A stretch of 33,296 bases of DNA from Desulfamplus sp. (GCA_015231465.1 JADGBO010000004.1:4741-38036); one strand, 5' to 3'; shown: positions 8,400 to 17,620, counted from the first letter of the stretch. The notes: a model not told the origin generated them from the letters alone. Numbers and translations are program-made.

Positions 8400-9359
8400 A
8401 TGACTGCTGCAAAAGAAAACGGCAAACCGGAAAAGATGGAATCGGCTGATTTTGAAGATTACGATCTTGACTTTGGAGATGATGTTATCGACATTGACGA
8501 TATGCCTGTTGCAGCAGGCGGGGACGTGGCCGACTTTCAAGATGACCTGACCGGATCGGATGAGGATATTGACTTTTCAGATGAAGTTATGGATATTGAT
8601 GATTCTTCATCGGAAAATGACGGTGAGATGGATCTGGACTTCAGCGATGACGGCATAGATTTTGATGAAAACGATGTCACTTTTGAAGCCTTGCCTGGAG
8701 AGCCGGATGAAGATAACGAGGTTGAGGTTGAGGGTACCATTGATTTTGATTCAAGTTCCATTGCTCCTGATGCAAACTCCCCTGGAGATGAAGATGCCCT
8801 GATTGACCTTGACGAAGAATCCTTTGAAGATTCCGAGGTCACTTTTGATATGGAAACCGATTCCCAGGTTGATGATACGGTATCCCGAAAAGATATCCCC
8901 GATGAAGATATCCCTGACGAAGATATCCCTGACGAAGATATCCCTGACGAAGATATCCCTGACGAAGATATCCCTGACGAAGATATCCCTGGTGAAGCTC
9001 ACCATAGTGAAGATATCTATGATGATGATGTCATTGATTTGACCGATGTGGTTGAATACCCTGAACCATCTTCAAATTTAGATAAAACAGAGGACGGAAG
9101 TGCCGTTGCAGCCGCGGCCTCGGAAACTTTGACCCAATCAAAAACAGGGGATCATGCACCTCTGGCGGCCTACTCCCATGAAAATATGGGCAATCTGTTT
9201 AATCTCAATATTGAAAAAATGGTGGAAAAGATGATTGAAGAGAGGTATGGTGAGGAACTTGATGCTCTGTTTTTGAGGTCACTTGAAAAGATACTTGACC
9301 GAAAGGTCAATATGCTTAAAAAAAAAATATTGACCAATGTGGAAGATGATGCAGATTAG
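8400..9359 (+). CDS. Highly acidic low-complexity protein with DEDIP repeats and a helical C-terminus
   Basis: 319 residues; 'AGGGGGC' lies before the ATG. About residues 15-165 are dominated by Asp/Glu with recurring 'DxDFxDD' and 'VIDIDD' patterns. A run of about seven 'DEDIP' pentapeptides follows, then a short motif 'VIDLTDVVE'. The last ~60 residues form a likely amphipathic helix pair ('IEKMVEKMIEERYGEELDAL') ending in a Lys-rich stretch. There is no signal peptide or TM helix, so it is cytoplasmic. The family is not recognised. The layout (acidic disordered region plus C-terminal oligomerising helices) is reminiscent of scaffold proteins such as PopZ, but no homology is claimed. The consistent codon frame and promoter make it a real gene. 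Confidence 0.8.
   Translation: MTAAKENGKPEKMESADFEDYDLDFGDDVIDIDDMPVAAGGDVADFQDDLTGSDEDIDFSDEVMDIDDSSSENDGEMDLDFSDDGIDFDENDVTFEALPGEPDEDNEVEVEGTIDFDSSSIAPDANSPGDEDALIDLDEESFEDSEVTFDMETDSQVDDTVSRKDIPDEDIPDEDIPDEDIPDEDIPDEDIPDEDIPGEAHHSEDIYDDDVIDLTDVVEYPEPSSNLDKTEDGSAVAAAASETLTQSKTGDHAPLAAYSHENMGNLFNLNIEKMVEKMIEERYGEELDALFLRSLEKILDRKVNMLKKKILTNVEDDAD
8892..8990 (+). repeat. 15-bp in-frame tandem repeat (DEDIP) in the acidic protein
   Basis: About 6.6 copies of 'gatatccctgacgaa', most of them identical. Confidence 0.97.
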
Positions 9360-9390
9360 CCTGTGGTTTTGTTTTTATACTTTTTCCGGC

Positions 9391-9500
9391 TTAGGAACTG
9401 ATTTTTAATAACTTGTCCATTCATCTCATCCCCAGCCACCTCTTACAGGCTTGCCATGGGAGCTTGGGTAAGTTAATTAAACCCAATTACTACTTAATTG
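9391..9500 (+). mobile_element. MITE-like element, copy 1
   Basis: It runs from 'ttaggaactgatttttaata' to 'gttaattaaacccaattac'. Ends are imperfectly inverted: TTAAT-AACTTGCCCA on the left against TTAATTAACTTACCCA on the right strand. Other copies lie at 17518, 19800 and (inverted) 24393. No transposase is encoded, so it would be non-autonomous. Confidence 0.8.
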
Positions 9501-9535
9501 TGAAGGTAAATCGCGGCCGGAATGGAGATTTGTAC

Positions 9536-9652
9536 GGCAAATCATTTGAAGATGCAGTGCGTAATCTCTTATCTGGCAAATCATTTGAAGATGCAGTGCG
9601 TAATCTCTTATCTGGCAAATCATTTGAAGATGCAGTGTGTGATATCTTCCTG
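9536..9652. repeat. 39-bp x3 tandem repeat between the acidic protein gene and valS
   Basis: Two identical copies of a 39-bp unit starting 'ggcaaatcatttgaagatgc' and a third that diverges at its end. It would encode 'GKSFEDAVRNLLS' in an 81-residue ORF (9413-9658), but that ORF begins inside the MITE and I do not accept it as a gene. Confidence 0.93.
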
Positions 9653-9707
9653 CCTTAGGGCAGCAGAATCGAAAAGACAAGCTGATGCAGGGCTCTGCTT
9701 TAACTCG

Positions 9708-9732
9708 GGGGATGATGCTCATCCCCTTTTTT
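9708..9732 (+). terminator. Rho-independent terminator or attenuator upstream of valS
   Basis: Perfect 8-bp stem GGGGATGA/TCATCCCC with loop TGC, followed by six T. It ends 39 bp before the valS ATG, so it could stop transcription from the upstream gene or act as a valS leader attenuator. No leader peptide is evident. Confidence 0.8.
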
Positions 9733-9771
9733 CATTAATTGGGATACCCCCCATGTCTTAGGAGTTTACCT

Positions 9772-12624
9772 ATGAGTTCCGAGTCTCTTGAAAAAGGATA
9801 TGAACCATCCGGAATTGAAGAGAAATGGTACAGTTACTGGCTGGAAAAAGGTTTTTTTTCAGCAAAGGAGAAAAGTGACCGTAAAGCCTATTCCATTGTG
9901 ATTCCTCCGCCCAATGTCACCGGAGTTCTTCACATGGGACACGCTTTGAACATTACCATCCAGGATATTCTTTGCCGTTACAGACGGCTTTGCGGAGACA
10001 ATGTTTTATGGATGCCGGGAACGGATCATGCCGGCATTGCAACCCAGAATGTTGTGGAGAAACATCTTGCACTCGAAGGTATCACCAGGGATCACCTGGG
10101 AAGGGACAAATTTGTTGAGGAAGTATGGTCCTGGAAAAATAATTACGGCGGAGCCATCATCAACCAGCAGAAACGTCTTGGAGCTTCCTGCGACTGGGAT
10201 CGGGAGCGGTTTACCATGGACCAGGGACTATCCGATGCCGTAAGAAAGGTATTTGTCCGGCTGTACCGGGACGGGCTTATATACCAGGGGCAGTACATCA
10301 TCAACTGGTGTCCGAGATGCCGCACCGCCCTTGCGGATCTGGAGGTGGAACATGAAGAGGAGCAGGGTTTCCTTTATCATATTCGCTACCCCTTTGAAAA
10401 GAGTACAACCGGCAAAGACGGTCTGGTGGTGGCCACCACCAGACCCGAGACCCTTTTCGGCGATACGGCCGTGGCAATCAATCCCGGTGATGAACGCTAT
10501 CTTAAACTTACCGAGACCCGGGTGAGGCTCCCCCTCACCAACAGACTCATTCCAATTATCAAGGATGAGTATGTGGATATGTCATTCGGCACCGGTGTAC
10601 TCAAGGTTACGCCTGCCCACGATTCCAATGACTTTAACCTTGGAGAGACCCATGGACTGGAGCGCATCAAGGTCATAGATGATGACGGCATAATGACCGA
10701 TCAGGCAGGGGAGCTTTTCACGGGGCTTGAACGCTTTGAGTGCAGGAAAAAGGCCTTGCAGGAACTTGAAGCCCTTGGACTCATTGTGAAAACAGAACCC
10801 TTGAAGCATAATGTGGGACACTGCTACAGGTGCAAGGCCGTTGTGGAACCCTCTCTTTCCAAACAGTGGTTTGTAAAGGCCGCTCCCCTGGCCAAAGTAG
10901 CTTCCGATGCGGTGAGAAATGGCGAGACACGTATAATTCCGCAAACTTGGGAAAAAACATATTTTGACTGGTTGGACAACATTCAGGACTGGTGTATCTC
11001 CCGTCAGATATGGTGGGGCCATAGAATTCCTGTATGGAAATGCATGGAGTGCGACCAGATCATGGTTGAAGAGGAAGACCCCGCATCCTGTTCCCTTTGT
11101 GCCTCCACAGACATTGTCCAGGAGAGTGATGTGCTTGACACATGGTTCAGCAGTGCCCTCTGGCCCTTTTCCACAATGGGATGGCCCGATGATACCGATC
11201 TTCTCAAAACCTTTTACCCCACAAGTGCCCTTGTTACAGGCTTTGATATCCTTTTCTTCTGGGTTGCCCGCATGATGATGATGGGTACCCGCTTCATGGG
11301 AGCTGTGCCTTTCCGGGATGTCTATATCCATGCCCTGGTCCGGGACGAACATGGCAAGAAAATGAGTAAATCCAAGGGTAATGTCATTGACCCCTTGAAG
11401 GTGATAGATAACTACGGAGCAGATGCCTTTAGGTTCACCCTGGCAGTTTTTGCAGCCCAGGGCAGGGATGTGAGGATGTCCGAGGGCAGGGTGGAAGGTT
11501 ATCGCCATTTTGTCAACAAGCTCTGGAATGCTTCACGTTTTGCCCTTATGCACTCCCTACCCACTTCTCCGGATATGCCTTTGGAAACCCTTTTCTCCAT
11601 GACCGACAGGTGGATACTCTCAAGAAATCGTTCCACCCTTGCCGCCGTTGCCGGGGGTATTGAGAACTATAGATTCAATGAAGCTGCCGGAGCCGTTTAT
11701 CATTTTGTCTGGCACGAATTCTGCGACTGGTACCTTGAAGCCTCAAAACCAGCCCTTTACGGCAAGGAGGGGGATGTGCGGTGTGATACGGCAAAATGGG
11801 TACTGGCAAAGGTACTCAGGGATATCCTCGTCATGCTCCATCCTTTTATGCCCTTTGTAACCGAAGAGTTATGGCAGGCCCTTCCCATGGTTCAAGGCTC
11901 CATCATGGAGGCACGCTATCCAGGCAGGGAAGATAAACCATCAATGGAAAATCAAGGTGTGGAAAATCAGGAACTGACAGATACGTCATTGATGGAAAAT
12001 CAAGGTGTGGAAAATCAGGGACTGACAGATACGTCATTGATGGAAAATCAAGGTGTGGAAAATCAGGAACTGACAAATACGTCATTGATGGAGAATAAGC
12101 CGATTGGGGAGGACGTAACCGAACATGGCGATATCCATGGGCAGATGACATTTGTGTTTGATCTTGTATCCGCCATCCGTAACATAAGGGCCGAGATGAA
12201 TATCCAGCCCTCAATGCAGCTCAATGTGTTCATGGAGACGGCAGATGAAAAGGAGCGGAGCCTTATACAGGAAAACAGCTCCCTTGTCAGAAACCTTTCA
12301 AGGCTGGACTCCCTCCTAATTGCCCATCAAGGCAGGGAAGATATACCATCCACTTCCGCCACGACCGTGGTTTGCGGCACCACCATTCATCTGTCATTGA
12401 AGGGGGTTATAGATTTCGACAAAGAGGAGCAGAGGCTTGGGAAGGAGATTGGAAAGGTGACAAAGGAGCTTGTCTCCCTGTGCCGGCGACTCAGCAATGA
12501 GAGTTTTCTTGAGAAGGCACCTGAAGATGTCGTGGAGAATGTCAAGGCACAGCAGAAGATGCTCCAGGAAAAGAGTGATACCCTAAACAGTCATCTGGAG
12601 CGGATCAGGAATATGAGGGGATGA
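9772..12624 (+). CDS. valS: Valine--tRNA ligase
   Basis: 950 residues from ATG 9772, preceded by 'TTAGGAG'; the track's 9739 start adds a tail without a ribosome site. A class I synthetase that charges tRNA-Val with valine. The HIGH signature is 'HMGH' (about residue 54) within 'PPNVTGVLHMGHALN'. The editing CP1 domain contains 'TTRPETLFGDTA', and the KMSKS loop is at about 530-534. The anticodon-binding helical domain follows. A C-terminal tRNA-binding coiled coil ends 'SHLERIRNMRG'. A 48-bp tandem repeat (16 residues x3) is inserted at about 725-772, between the anticodon-domain helices and 'VSAIRNIRAEMNI'. The 3' end overlaps the convergent diguanylate cyclase gene by 42 bp. Confidence 0.97.
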   Translation: MSSESLEKGYEPSGIEEKWYSYWLEKGFFSAKEKSDRKAYSIVIPPPNVTGVLHMGHALNITIQDILCRYRRLCGDNVLWMPGTDHAGIATQNVVEKHLALEGITRDHLGRDKFVEEVWSWKNNYGGAIINQQKRLGASCDWDRERFTMDQGLSDAVRKVFVRLYRDGLIYQGQYIINWCPRCRTALADLEVEHEEEQGFLYHIRYPFEKSTTGKDGLVVATTRPETLFGDTAVAINPGDERYLKLTETRVRLPLTNRLIPIIKDEYVDMSFGTGVLKVTPAHDSNDFNLGETHGLERIKVIDDDGIMTDQAGELFTGLERFECRKKALQELEALGLIVKTEPLKHNVGHCYRCKAVVEPSLSKQWFVKAAPLAKVASDAVRNGETRIIPQTWEKTYFDWLDNIQDWCISRQIWWGHRIPVWKCMECDQIMVEEEDPASCSLCASTDIVQESDVLDTWFSSALWPFSTMGWPDDTDLLKTFYPTSALVTGFDILFFWVARMMMMGTRFMGAVPFRDVYIHALVRDEHGKKMSKSKGNVIDPLKVIDNYGADAFRFTLAVFAAQGRDVRMSEGRVEGYRHFVNKLWNASRFALMHSLPTSPDMPLETLFSMTDRWILSRNRSTLAAVAGGIENYRFNEAAGAVYHFVWHEFCDWYLEASKPALYGKEGDVRCDTAKWVLAKVLRDILVMLHPFMPFVTEELWQALPMVQGSIMEARYPGREDKPSMENQGVENQELTDTSLMENQGVENQGLTDTSLMENQGVENQELTNTSLMENKPIGEDVTEHGDIHGQMTFVFDLVSAIRNIRAEMNIQPSMQLNVFMETADEKERSLIQENSSLVRNLSRLDSLLIAHQGREDIPSTSATTVVCGTTIHLSLKGVIDFDKEEQRLGKEIGKVTKELVSLCRRLSNESFLEKAPEDVVENVKAQQKMLQEKSDTLNSHLERIRNMRG
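11944..12087 (+). repeat. 48-bp x3 in-frame tandem repeat inside valS
   Basis: Three 48-bp units encode 'MENQGVENQELTDTSL'. They appear to differ at one or two bases each (E to G in the second, D to N in the third), so the expansion is recent. A related short duplication, 'ggcagggaagata-accatc', occurs at about 11922 and again at 12331. Confidence 0.97.
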
Positions 12625-13542
12625 CCCTGGCAGGGAGGTCAGTCTGTTTCTGCCACTCTTCTTGGATTGATACATGGCCTGGTCTGCACGTTTCACAAAG
12701 GTTATTACCGTGTCTTCTTCTTTGAACTGGGTAACTCCAAGGCTGATGGTACAGGACTCCTTTACCGGCGTTTTTCCATTTACCGGCATGGGATTGAATG
12801 TCTCCTGGGAAAAAGATTTTCTGATGCGGTCGCCCACGATGCATGCCTGGTCCAATTTTGTTTCCGGCAGAATGACGGTAAACTCCTCTCCGCCGTATCT
12901 GTAAGCCGAATCCATGGCTCTCAGGCAGGAACCCACAATTTTGGCAACGGCCATGAGTACATTGTCTCCCTCAAGGTGGCCGTAGGTGTCATTGAATTTT
13001 TTAAAGTGATCAATGTCAAAGAGTATTATTGAAAGGGGTGATTTATAGCGAAGGCAGCGTTCTATCTCGGCCTTGAGCTGCTGATAAAAATAGCGCTGGT
13101 TGTAAAGACCTGTCAGGCCATCGGTCACGGCAAGCTCTTCCAGCTTTTTTATGGCTTCGGCATGTTGTTTTTTCAGGGTTATCTCCCTCAGCACCCGTTT
13201 TATTCTCAGGTTAAGCTCTTCAAAACGGAATGGTTTGAATATGAAATCACTGGCCCCGGCATTCACAGCCTCCTCATAGGAGTGATCTGCAATGTAGCCG
13301 GTCATTACAATCACCTCAACCGTGGGATATAACGTTCTGATTGTTCTTGTAAGCTCCAGACCTGACATGCCATGCATTGATATGTCTGTGAGGACTATGT
13401 CCGGCTGGTAATATTTTAAAAGCCCCAGGGCCTCTTCACCGCTGGAGGATGAGATTGTGGAGTATCCGGAAAGTTCAAGGAACTCTTCTGCGGTACTCCT
13501 TATTGCATCATCGTCATCAACAATCAAAATTGATGAATTCAT
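12583..13542 (-). CDS. Response regulator with GGDEF diguanylate cyclase output
   Basis: 319 residues; 'AAGGAT' lies upstream of the ATG. The receiver (1-120) has the acidic cluster 'DDDD' at 9-12, the phospho-acceptor Asp53 ('LTDISMHG') and Lys103 in 'FKPF'. A short helical linker leads to a GGDEF domain (about 135-305) with an intact 'GGEEF' (217-221). The inhibitory I-site 'RAMD' (208-211) is five residues before it. It should make c-di-GMP when phosphorylated, with product feedback. No kinase is adjacent. The last ~14 codons overlap valS on the opposite strand. This resembles PleD/WspR-type enzymes with a single receiver. Confidence 0.95.
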   Translation of the reverse strand: MNSSILIVDDDDAIRSTAEEFLELSGYSTISSSSGEEALGLLKYYQPDIVLTDISMHGMSGLELTRTIRTLYPTVEVIVMTGYIADHSYEEAVNAGASDFIFKPFRFEELNLRIKRVLREITLKKQHAEAIKKLEELAVTDGLTGLYNQRYFYQQLKAEIERCLRYKSPLSIILFDIDHFKKFNDTYGHLEGDNVLMAVAKIVGSCLRAMDSAYRYGGEEFTVILPETKLDQACIVGDRIRKSFSQETFNPMPVNGKTPVKESCTISLGVTQFKEEDTVITFVKRADQAMYQSKKSGRNRLTSLPGSSPHIPDPLQMTV

Positions 13543-13569
13543 TGATTATCCTTAAAAATTTTATGTAAC

Positions 13570-13645
13570 GGCCATGGCAGGCCCATCTGCGACAACGAAG
13601 CATGAAAGCCGCGTAGGTGACTACTGACAGCTTTCATATAAAAAT
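13570..13645 (+). repeat. CCATGG...ATGAAAG double-hairpin element, degenerate copy
   Basis: 'GGCCATGGCAGG', 'CAACGAAGCATGAAAGC' and 'GCTTTCATATAAAA' place it in the family best seen at 16580-16800. It lies in the gap upstream of the diguanylate cyclase. Confidence 0.65.
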
Positions 13646-13673
13646 ATAACATCCTTCATATCAACTCAAAATT

Positions 13674-13830
13674 AGTTTACACTTTTTTTTGTTTGTCTGA
13701 ATCACGGATTGCCTCAGATTACACGGATGAAACGGGTTTTCCAATCTGTGAAATCTTGTAATCCGTGATTCAGACATTGGTACAATCAAAAAAGTGTAAA
13801 CCGGTGTACAATCAAAAAAGTGTAAACCGG
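13674..13830. mobile_element. Palindromic non-coding element with nested inverted repeats
   Basis: The outer arms are 'GTTTACACTTTTTT' and 'AAAAAAGTGTAAACCGG'. The inner arms are 'GTCTGAATCACGGATT' (13695-13710) and its exact complement at 13760-13775. The right end is duplicated as two 25-bp direct repeats (13780-13804 and 13806-13830). No ORF lies inside. The shape suggests a MITE or insertion-sequence remnant. It fills most of the DGC-lepA gap. Confidence 0.7.
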
Positions 13831-13908
13831 TAAATGAAAGATGCCAAAAAATATTTAAAAAGTTTATAGATATCTCTGTAAACTGTCAACGTTTTGTTTG
13901 AGGTGAAT

Positions 13909-15717
13909 TTGACTGTTAAAAAGAAAAATATAAGAAATTTCAGTATCATTGCCCACATTGATCATGGCAAGTCAACACTGTCGGATCGTCTTATACAGCT
14001 TACAGGAATTATCTCGGACAGGGATTTCAAGGATCAGATACTTGACTCCATGGATATTGAGCGGGAGAGGGGAATAACCATAAAGAGCCAGACTGTCACC
14101 CTGCCCTATACTTCCGGGGACGGTCAGGAGTATCTTCTCAACCTCATTGATACCCCGGGCCATGTGGATTTTTCCTACGAGGTCTCCAGGGCCCTGGCCT
14201 CCTGTGAAGGGGCTTTTATCCTTGTGGATGCCAGCCAGGGGGTGGAGGCCCAGACCCTTGCCAATATGTACATGGCCATGGAGCATGATCTGGAGGTCGT
14301 TCCCGTCATCAATAAAATTGATCTTCCGTCTGCCGAGATAGGGTGGGCCAGGGATCAGATCCGTGAAGACCTGGGACTTGACGGCTCCCAGGCCCTTCTC
14401 GTCTCCGCCAAGACCGGCCAGGGTGTGGAACAGGTGTTCGAAGCTGCCGTAAGGCACATTCCTCCGCCCCGGGGAGATTCCAACGCTCCCCTTAAAGCAC
14501 TGATTTTTGATTCCCATTATGACCCCTACCGGGGAACCATTGTTCATGTCAGGGTTTTTGAGGGAAACTTGAAGCGTGGAGATCGTATCCTGTTCATGTC
14601 CAATGGGGTTTCCTACAAGGTTGAGGAGCTGGGGCTTTTCCAGATTGTGAGAAAACCCATGGAGAGCCTTGAAGCAGGCCAGGTAGGCTATCTCATTGCC
14701 GGAATTAAAATGATAAGCGATGTCAGGTGCGGGGATACCGTGACCCTGGAATCCAAACCATGTGACTCTCCCATGCCGGGCTTCAGGGAGCCCAACCCCG
14801 TGGTTTTTTCATCCATGTATCCGGTTGCCGCAGATGATTACGGGGAACTTTCCGAAGCCCTGGAAAAACTCAAGCTCAACGATGCCTCCCTGATCTTTGA
14901 AAAGGATACATCCGCAGCCCTGGGTTTTGGATATCGCTGCGGATTTCTCGGACTTCTCCACCTGGAGGTGGTCCAGGAACGCCTTGAGCGGGAGTATGAC
15001 ATTTCCCTTATTCTGACATCCCCTTCGGTGCGCTACGAGATAACCCGAAGTGACGGTACAGTGGAGATCATAGACAATCCATCACTATATCCGGATCCTG
15101 CCGAGATAGAGAAGACAAGGGAGCCTTTTATCAGGGCATCCATCATTATTCCCGACAGGTACATGGGGGCTGTCATGAAAGTGTGTCTGGAGCATCGGGG
15201 GGTCAGCACCAACTATCAGTACCTTACCAGCAGCCGCATTGAAATGAAGTTTGAACTTCCCCTGGCCGAGGTGGTTTATGAGTTCTACGACCGGTTGAAA
15301 AGTGTCACCCAGGGTTATGGATCCTTTGACTATGAGATTGCCGGATACATGGATACGGATCTTGTCAAGCTTGATTTTCTGGTGAATGGTGAGCGTGTGG
15401 ATGCCCTTTCCCAGCTTGTACACAGGGACAAGGCCGTTGATAGGGCACGCAATGCCTGTGTCAAGCTCAAGGAGGAGATACCGAGGCAGATGTTCAAGAT
15501 TGCAATCCAGGGAGCCATAGGCGGAAAGGTCATCTCCAGGGAGACAGTATCTGCCTATCGAAAGGATGTTACAGCCAAATGTTACGGCGGGGACATATCA
15601 AGGAAGAGAAAGCTTCTTGAAAAGCAGAAAAAAGGGAAAAAAAGAATGAAGATGGTTGGAAATGTGGAGATTCCCCAGTCTGCATTTCTATCTGTTCTAA
15701 AGTCAGGCAAAGAGTGA
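13909..15717 (+). CDS. lepA: Elongation factor 4 (back-translocase LepA)
   Basis: About 602 residues. No ATG start exists; candidates are TTG 13894, GTG 13903 and TTG 13909. I prefer 13909 because it gives 'MTVKKKNIRNFSII', the usual LepA beginning, with 'GAGGTG' just upstream. The ribosomal GTPase motifs are clear: 'AHIDHGKST' (P-loop), 'DTPGHVDF', 'NKIDLPSA' and 'SAKTGQG'. EF-G-like domains II, III and V follow, with the LepA-specific C-terminal domain ending in 'KRKLLEKQKKGKKRMK'. It acts on stalled or pre-translocation ribosomes. The gene is intact and has no tandem repeat. Confidence 0.96.
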   Translation: MTVKKKNIRNFSIIAHIDHGKSTLSDRLIQLTGIISDRDFKDQILDSMDIERERGITIKSQTVTLPYTSGDGQEYLLNLIDTPGHVDFSYEVSRALASCEGAFILVDASQGVEAQTLANMYMAMEHDLEVVPVINKIDLPSAEIGWARDQIREDLGLDGSQALLVSAKTGQGVEQVFEAAVRHIPPPRGDSNAPLKALIFDSHYDPYRGTIVHVRVFEGNLKRGDRILFMSNGVSYKVEELGLFQIVRKPMESLEAGQVGYLIAGIKMISDVRCGDTVTLESKPCDSPMPGFREPNPVVFSSMYPVAADDYGELSEALEKLKLNDASLIFEKDTSAALGFGYRCGFLGLLHLEVVQERLEREYDISLILTSPSVRYEITRSDGTVEIIDNPSLYPDPAEIEKTREPFIRASIIIPDRYMGAVMKVCLEHRGVSTNYQYLTSSRIEMKFELPLAEVVYEFYDRLKSVTQGYGSFDYEIAGYMDTDLVKLDFLVNGERVDALSQLVHRDKAVDRARNACVKLKEEIPRQMFKIAIQGAIGGKVISRETVSAYRKDVTAKCYGGDISRKRKLLEKQKKGKKRMKMVGNVEIPQSAFLSVLKSGKE

Positions 15718-15762
15718 GTTGTTAAAGGTTCACGCCTGGAAGACAAAGGTGGGGGTAATGAT

Positions 15763-16512
15763 TTGAAAAATAAATTAAATAAAATACTTGAGCAGACAAA
15801 CGCTACACTGATAAACGGTCTGATCTGCTGCATTGGTGTCATTTGCCTGTTTGCTGCACTGTTCACTGAAAATCACAACGGTAGAAATATTTTGTTGAGC
15901 ATCGGATGTTCATTGATTGCCAGCTCTGTTGTTTCATATCTTACCTCGAAGTATCTGGTGCGGATGAACCGAATCAAAAACATTGTCGAACATTGGGGGC
16001 TTGAAGCCATATATGAGACAAGACAAAAGATGAATCAAAGCACTGATGCGGCCTTTGAGTCTCTTGAAAACCATCTTGATATTATCGCCTGGGGATTGAA
16101 GTCCTTTCGAGATGCCAAGGATAGGGTTATCAGAGAAAAAGTGAAACGTGGTCTCAAAATTCGATTTATCACACACCATCCGGACTCGGAGAACGTCAAA
16201 AAGCGTGAAATTGATGAGAGAGAAGCTCCCGGACAGATCAGACAGACAATTCTCCACCTGCAAAAATGGATTGAAGACCTTCAAAAGATAGCTCCAAAGC
16301 CTGGGAATATTCAGGTGAAATACTATGACAGTTTGCCTGAAGATTTTTATTTCAGAGTAGATGATCAAGTCTTTATCGGCCCTTACCTTTACGGGATATC
16401 AAGTCAACAAACCATTTCCTATGAGTTCAAGGCCCCTGCCCATGGAGCAATGTATTACATGGATTATTTTGAAAAACTTTGGAATGATCCAGAGTTCTGC
16501 ATAAAGCCTTAG
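15763..16512 (+). CDS. Two-TM membrane protein with HKD-less phospholipase-D-like domain
   Basis: 249 residues. It starts at a TTG with a strong 'GGTGGGGG' ribosome site; the nearby ATG at 15758 stops after two codons. Two TM helices (about 18-36 and 43-63) are followed by a cytoplasmic domain. That domain has 'KRGLKIRFITHHPDSE', 'IQVKYYDSLPEDFYFRVDD', 'VFIGPYL' and 'YYMDYFEKLW'. This layout resembles single-copy PLD-fold domains in which the catalytic HxKx4D motif is lost, so a binding or sensor role is more likely than hydrolysis. Similar TM plus PLD-like proteins occur among accessory and defence genes, but that is analogy. It sits between lepA and a repeat array, not in an obvious operon. 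Confidence 0.7.
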   Translation: MKNKLNKILEQTNATLINGLICCIGVICLFAALFTENHNGRNILLSIGCSLIASSVVSYLTSKYLVRMNRIKNIVEHWGLEAIYETRQKMNQSTDAAFESLENHLDIIAWGLKSFRDAKDRVIREKVKRGLKIRFITHHPDSENVKKREIDEREAPGQIRQTILHLQKWIEDLQKIAPKPGNIQVKYYDSLPEDFYFRVDDQVFIGPYLYGISSQQTISYEFKAPAHGAMYYMDYFEKLWNDPEFCIKP

Positions 16513-16579
16513 CAATGGGTACAATAACCCCGCAAACGCTATATATTAAAGCCATCAGCACTCTCAGACACAGATACTC

Positions 16580-16800
16580 CCCCCATGGCGGCCTGCCGCC
16601 ACAATCTAAGAGATGAAAGTCCTTGAACCATGGGGACTTTCATATAACCCCCATGCCCTGGCGGGCACAACGAACGATGAAAGTCCAGGGAGCCTTAAAA
16701 TATGGGGACTTTCATATAAAACGGTCATGGCAGACTCATCTGCCACAACGAACAATGAAAGTCCCGGGAGTCTTAAAATATGGGGATTTTTATATAAAAA
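16580..16800 (+). repeat. Three consecutive CCATGG...GAAAGTCC double-hairpin elements
   Basis: Units at about 16580-16647, 16648-16721 and 16721-16800. Each has a first hairpin (e.g. 'GGCGGCCTGCCGCC') and 'CACAA(T/C)' with a purine spacer. It then has 'ATGAAAGTCC', a loop, and 'GGACTTTCATATAAA' as a second stem. The units differ in loops and first-stem arms but keep complementarity. ORFs across this region are chance. Confidence 0.85.
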
Positions 16801-16856
16801 CAGCTTCAGGCCGAATAAGAGCAGAACAACAAGGATTGTATTAAAGGGTTGTATCA

Positions 16857-17494
<638 letters not shown>

Positions 17495-17517
17495 TAGTTT
17501 TTCTTTTCAGAGTTGTT

Positions 17518-17620
17518 TAGGAATTGATTTTTAATAACTTGCCCATTAATCTCATCCCCAGCCACCTATTACAGGCTTGCCATGGGAGCCCGGGTAAGTT
17601 AATTAAACCCAATTACTTAA
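17518..17620 (+). mobile_element. MITE-like element, copy 2
   Basis: It runs from 'ttaggaattgatttttaata' to 'aaacccaattactta' and is nearly identical to copy 1. The gap to 17778 has no gene. Confidence 0.85.

Noticed and set aside
9413-9658. 81-residue ORF with three 'GKSFEDAVRNLLS' repeats
   Set aside because: It starts inside a MITE copy whose sequence recurs elsewhere without this ORF, and it has no convincing ribosome site. The 39-bp period keeps any frame open. Kept as a repeat only.
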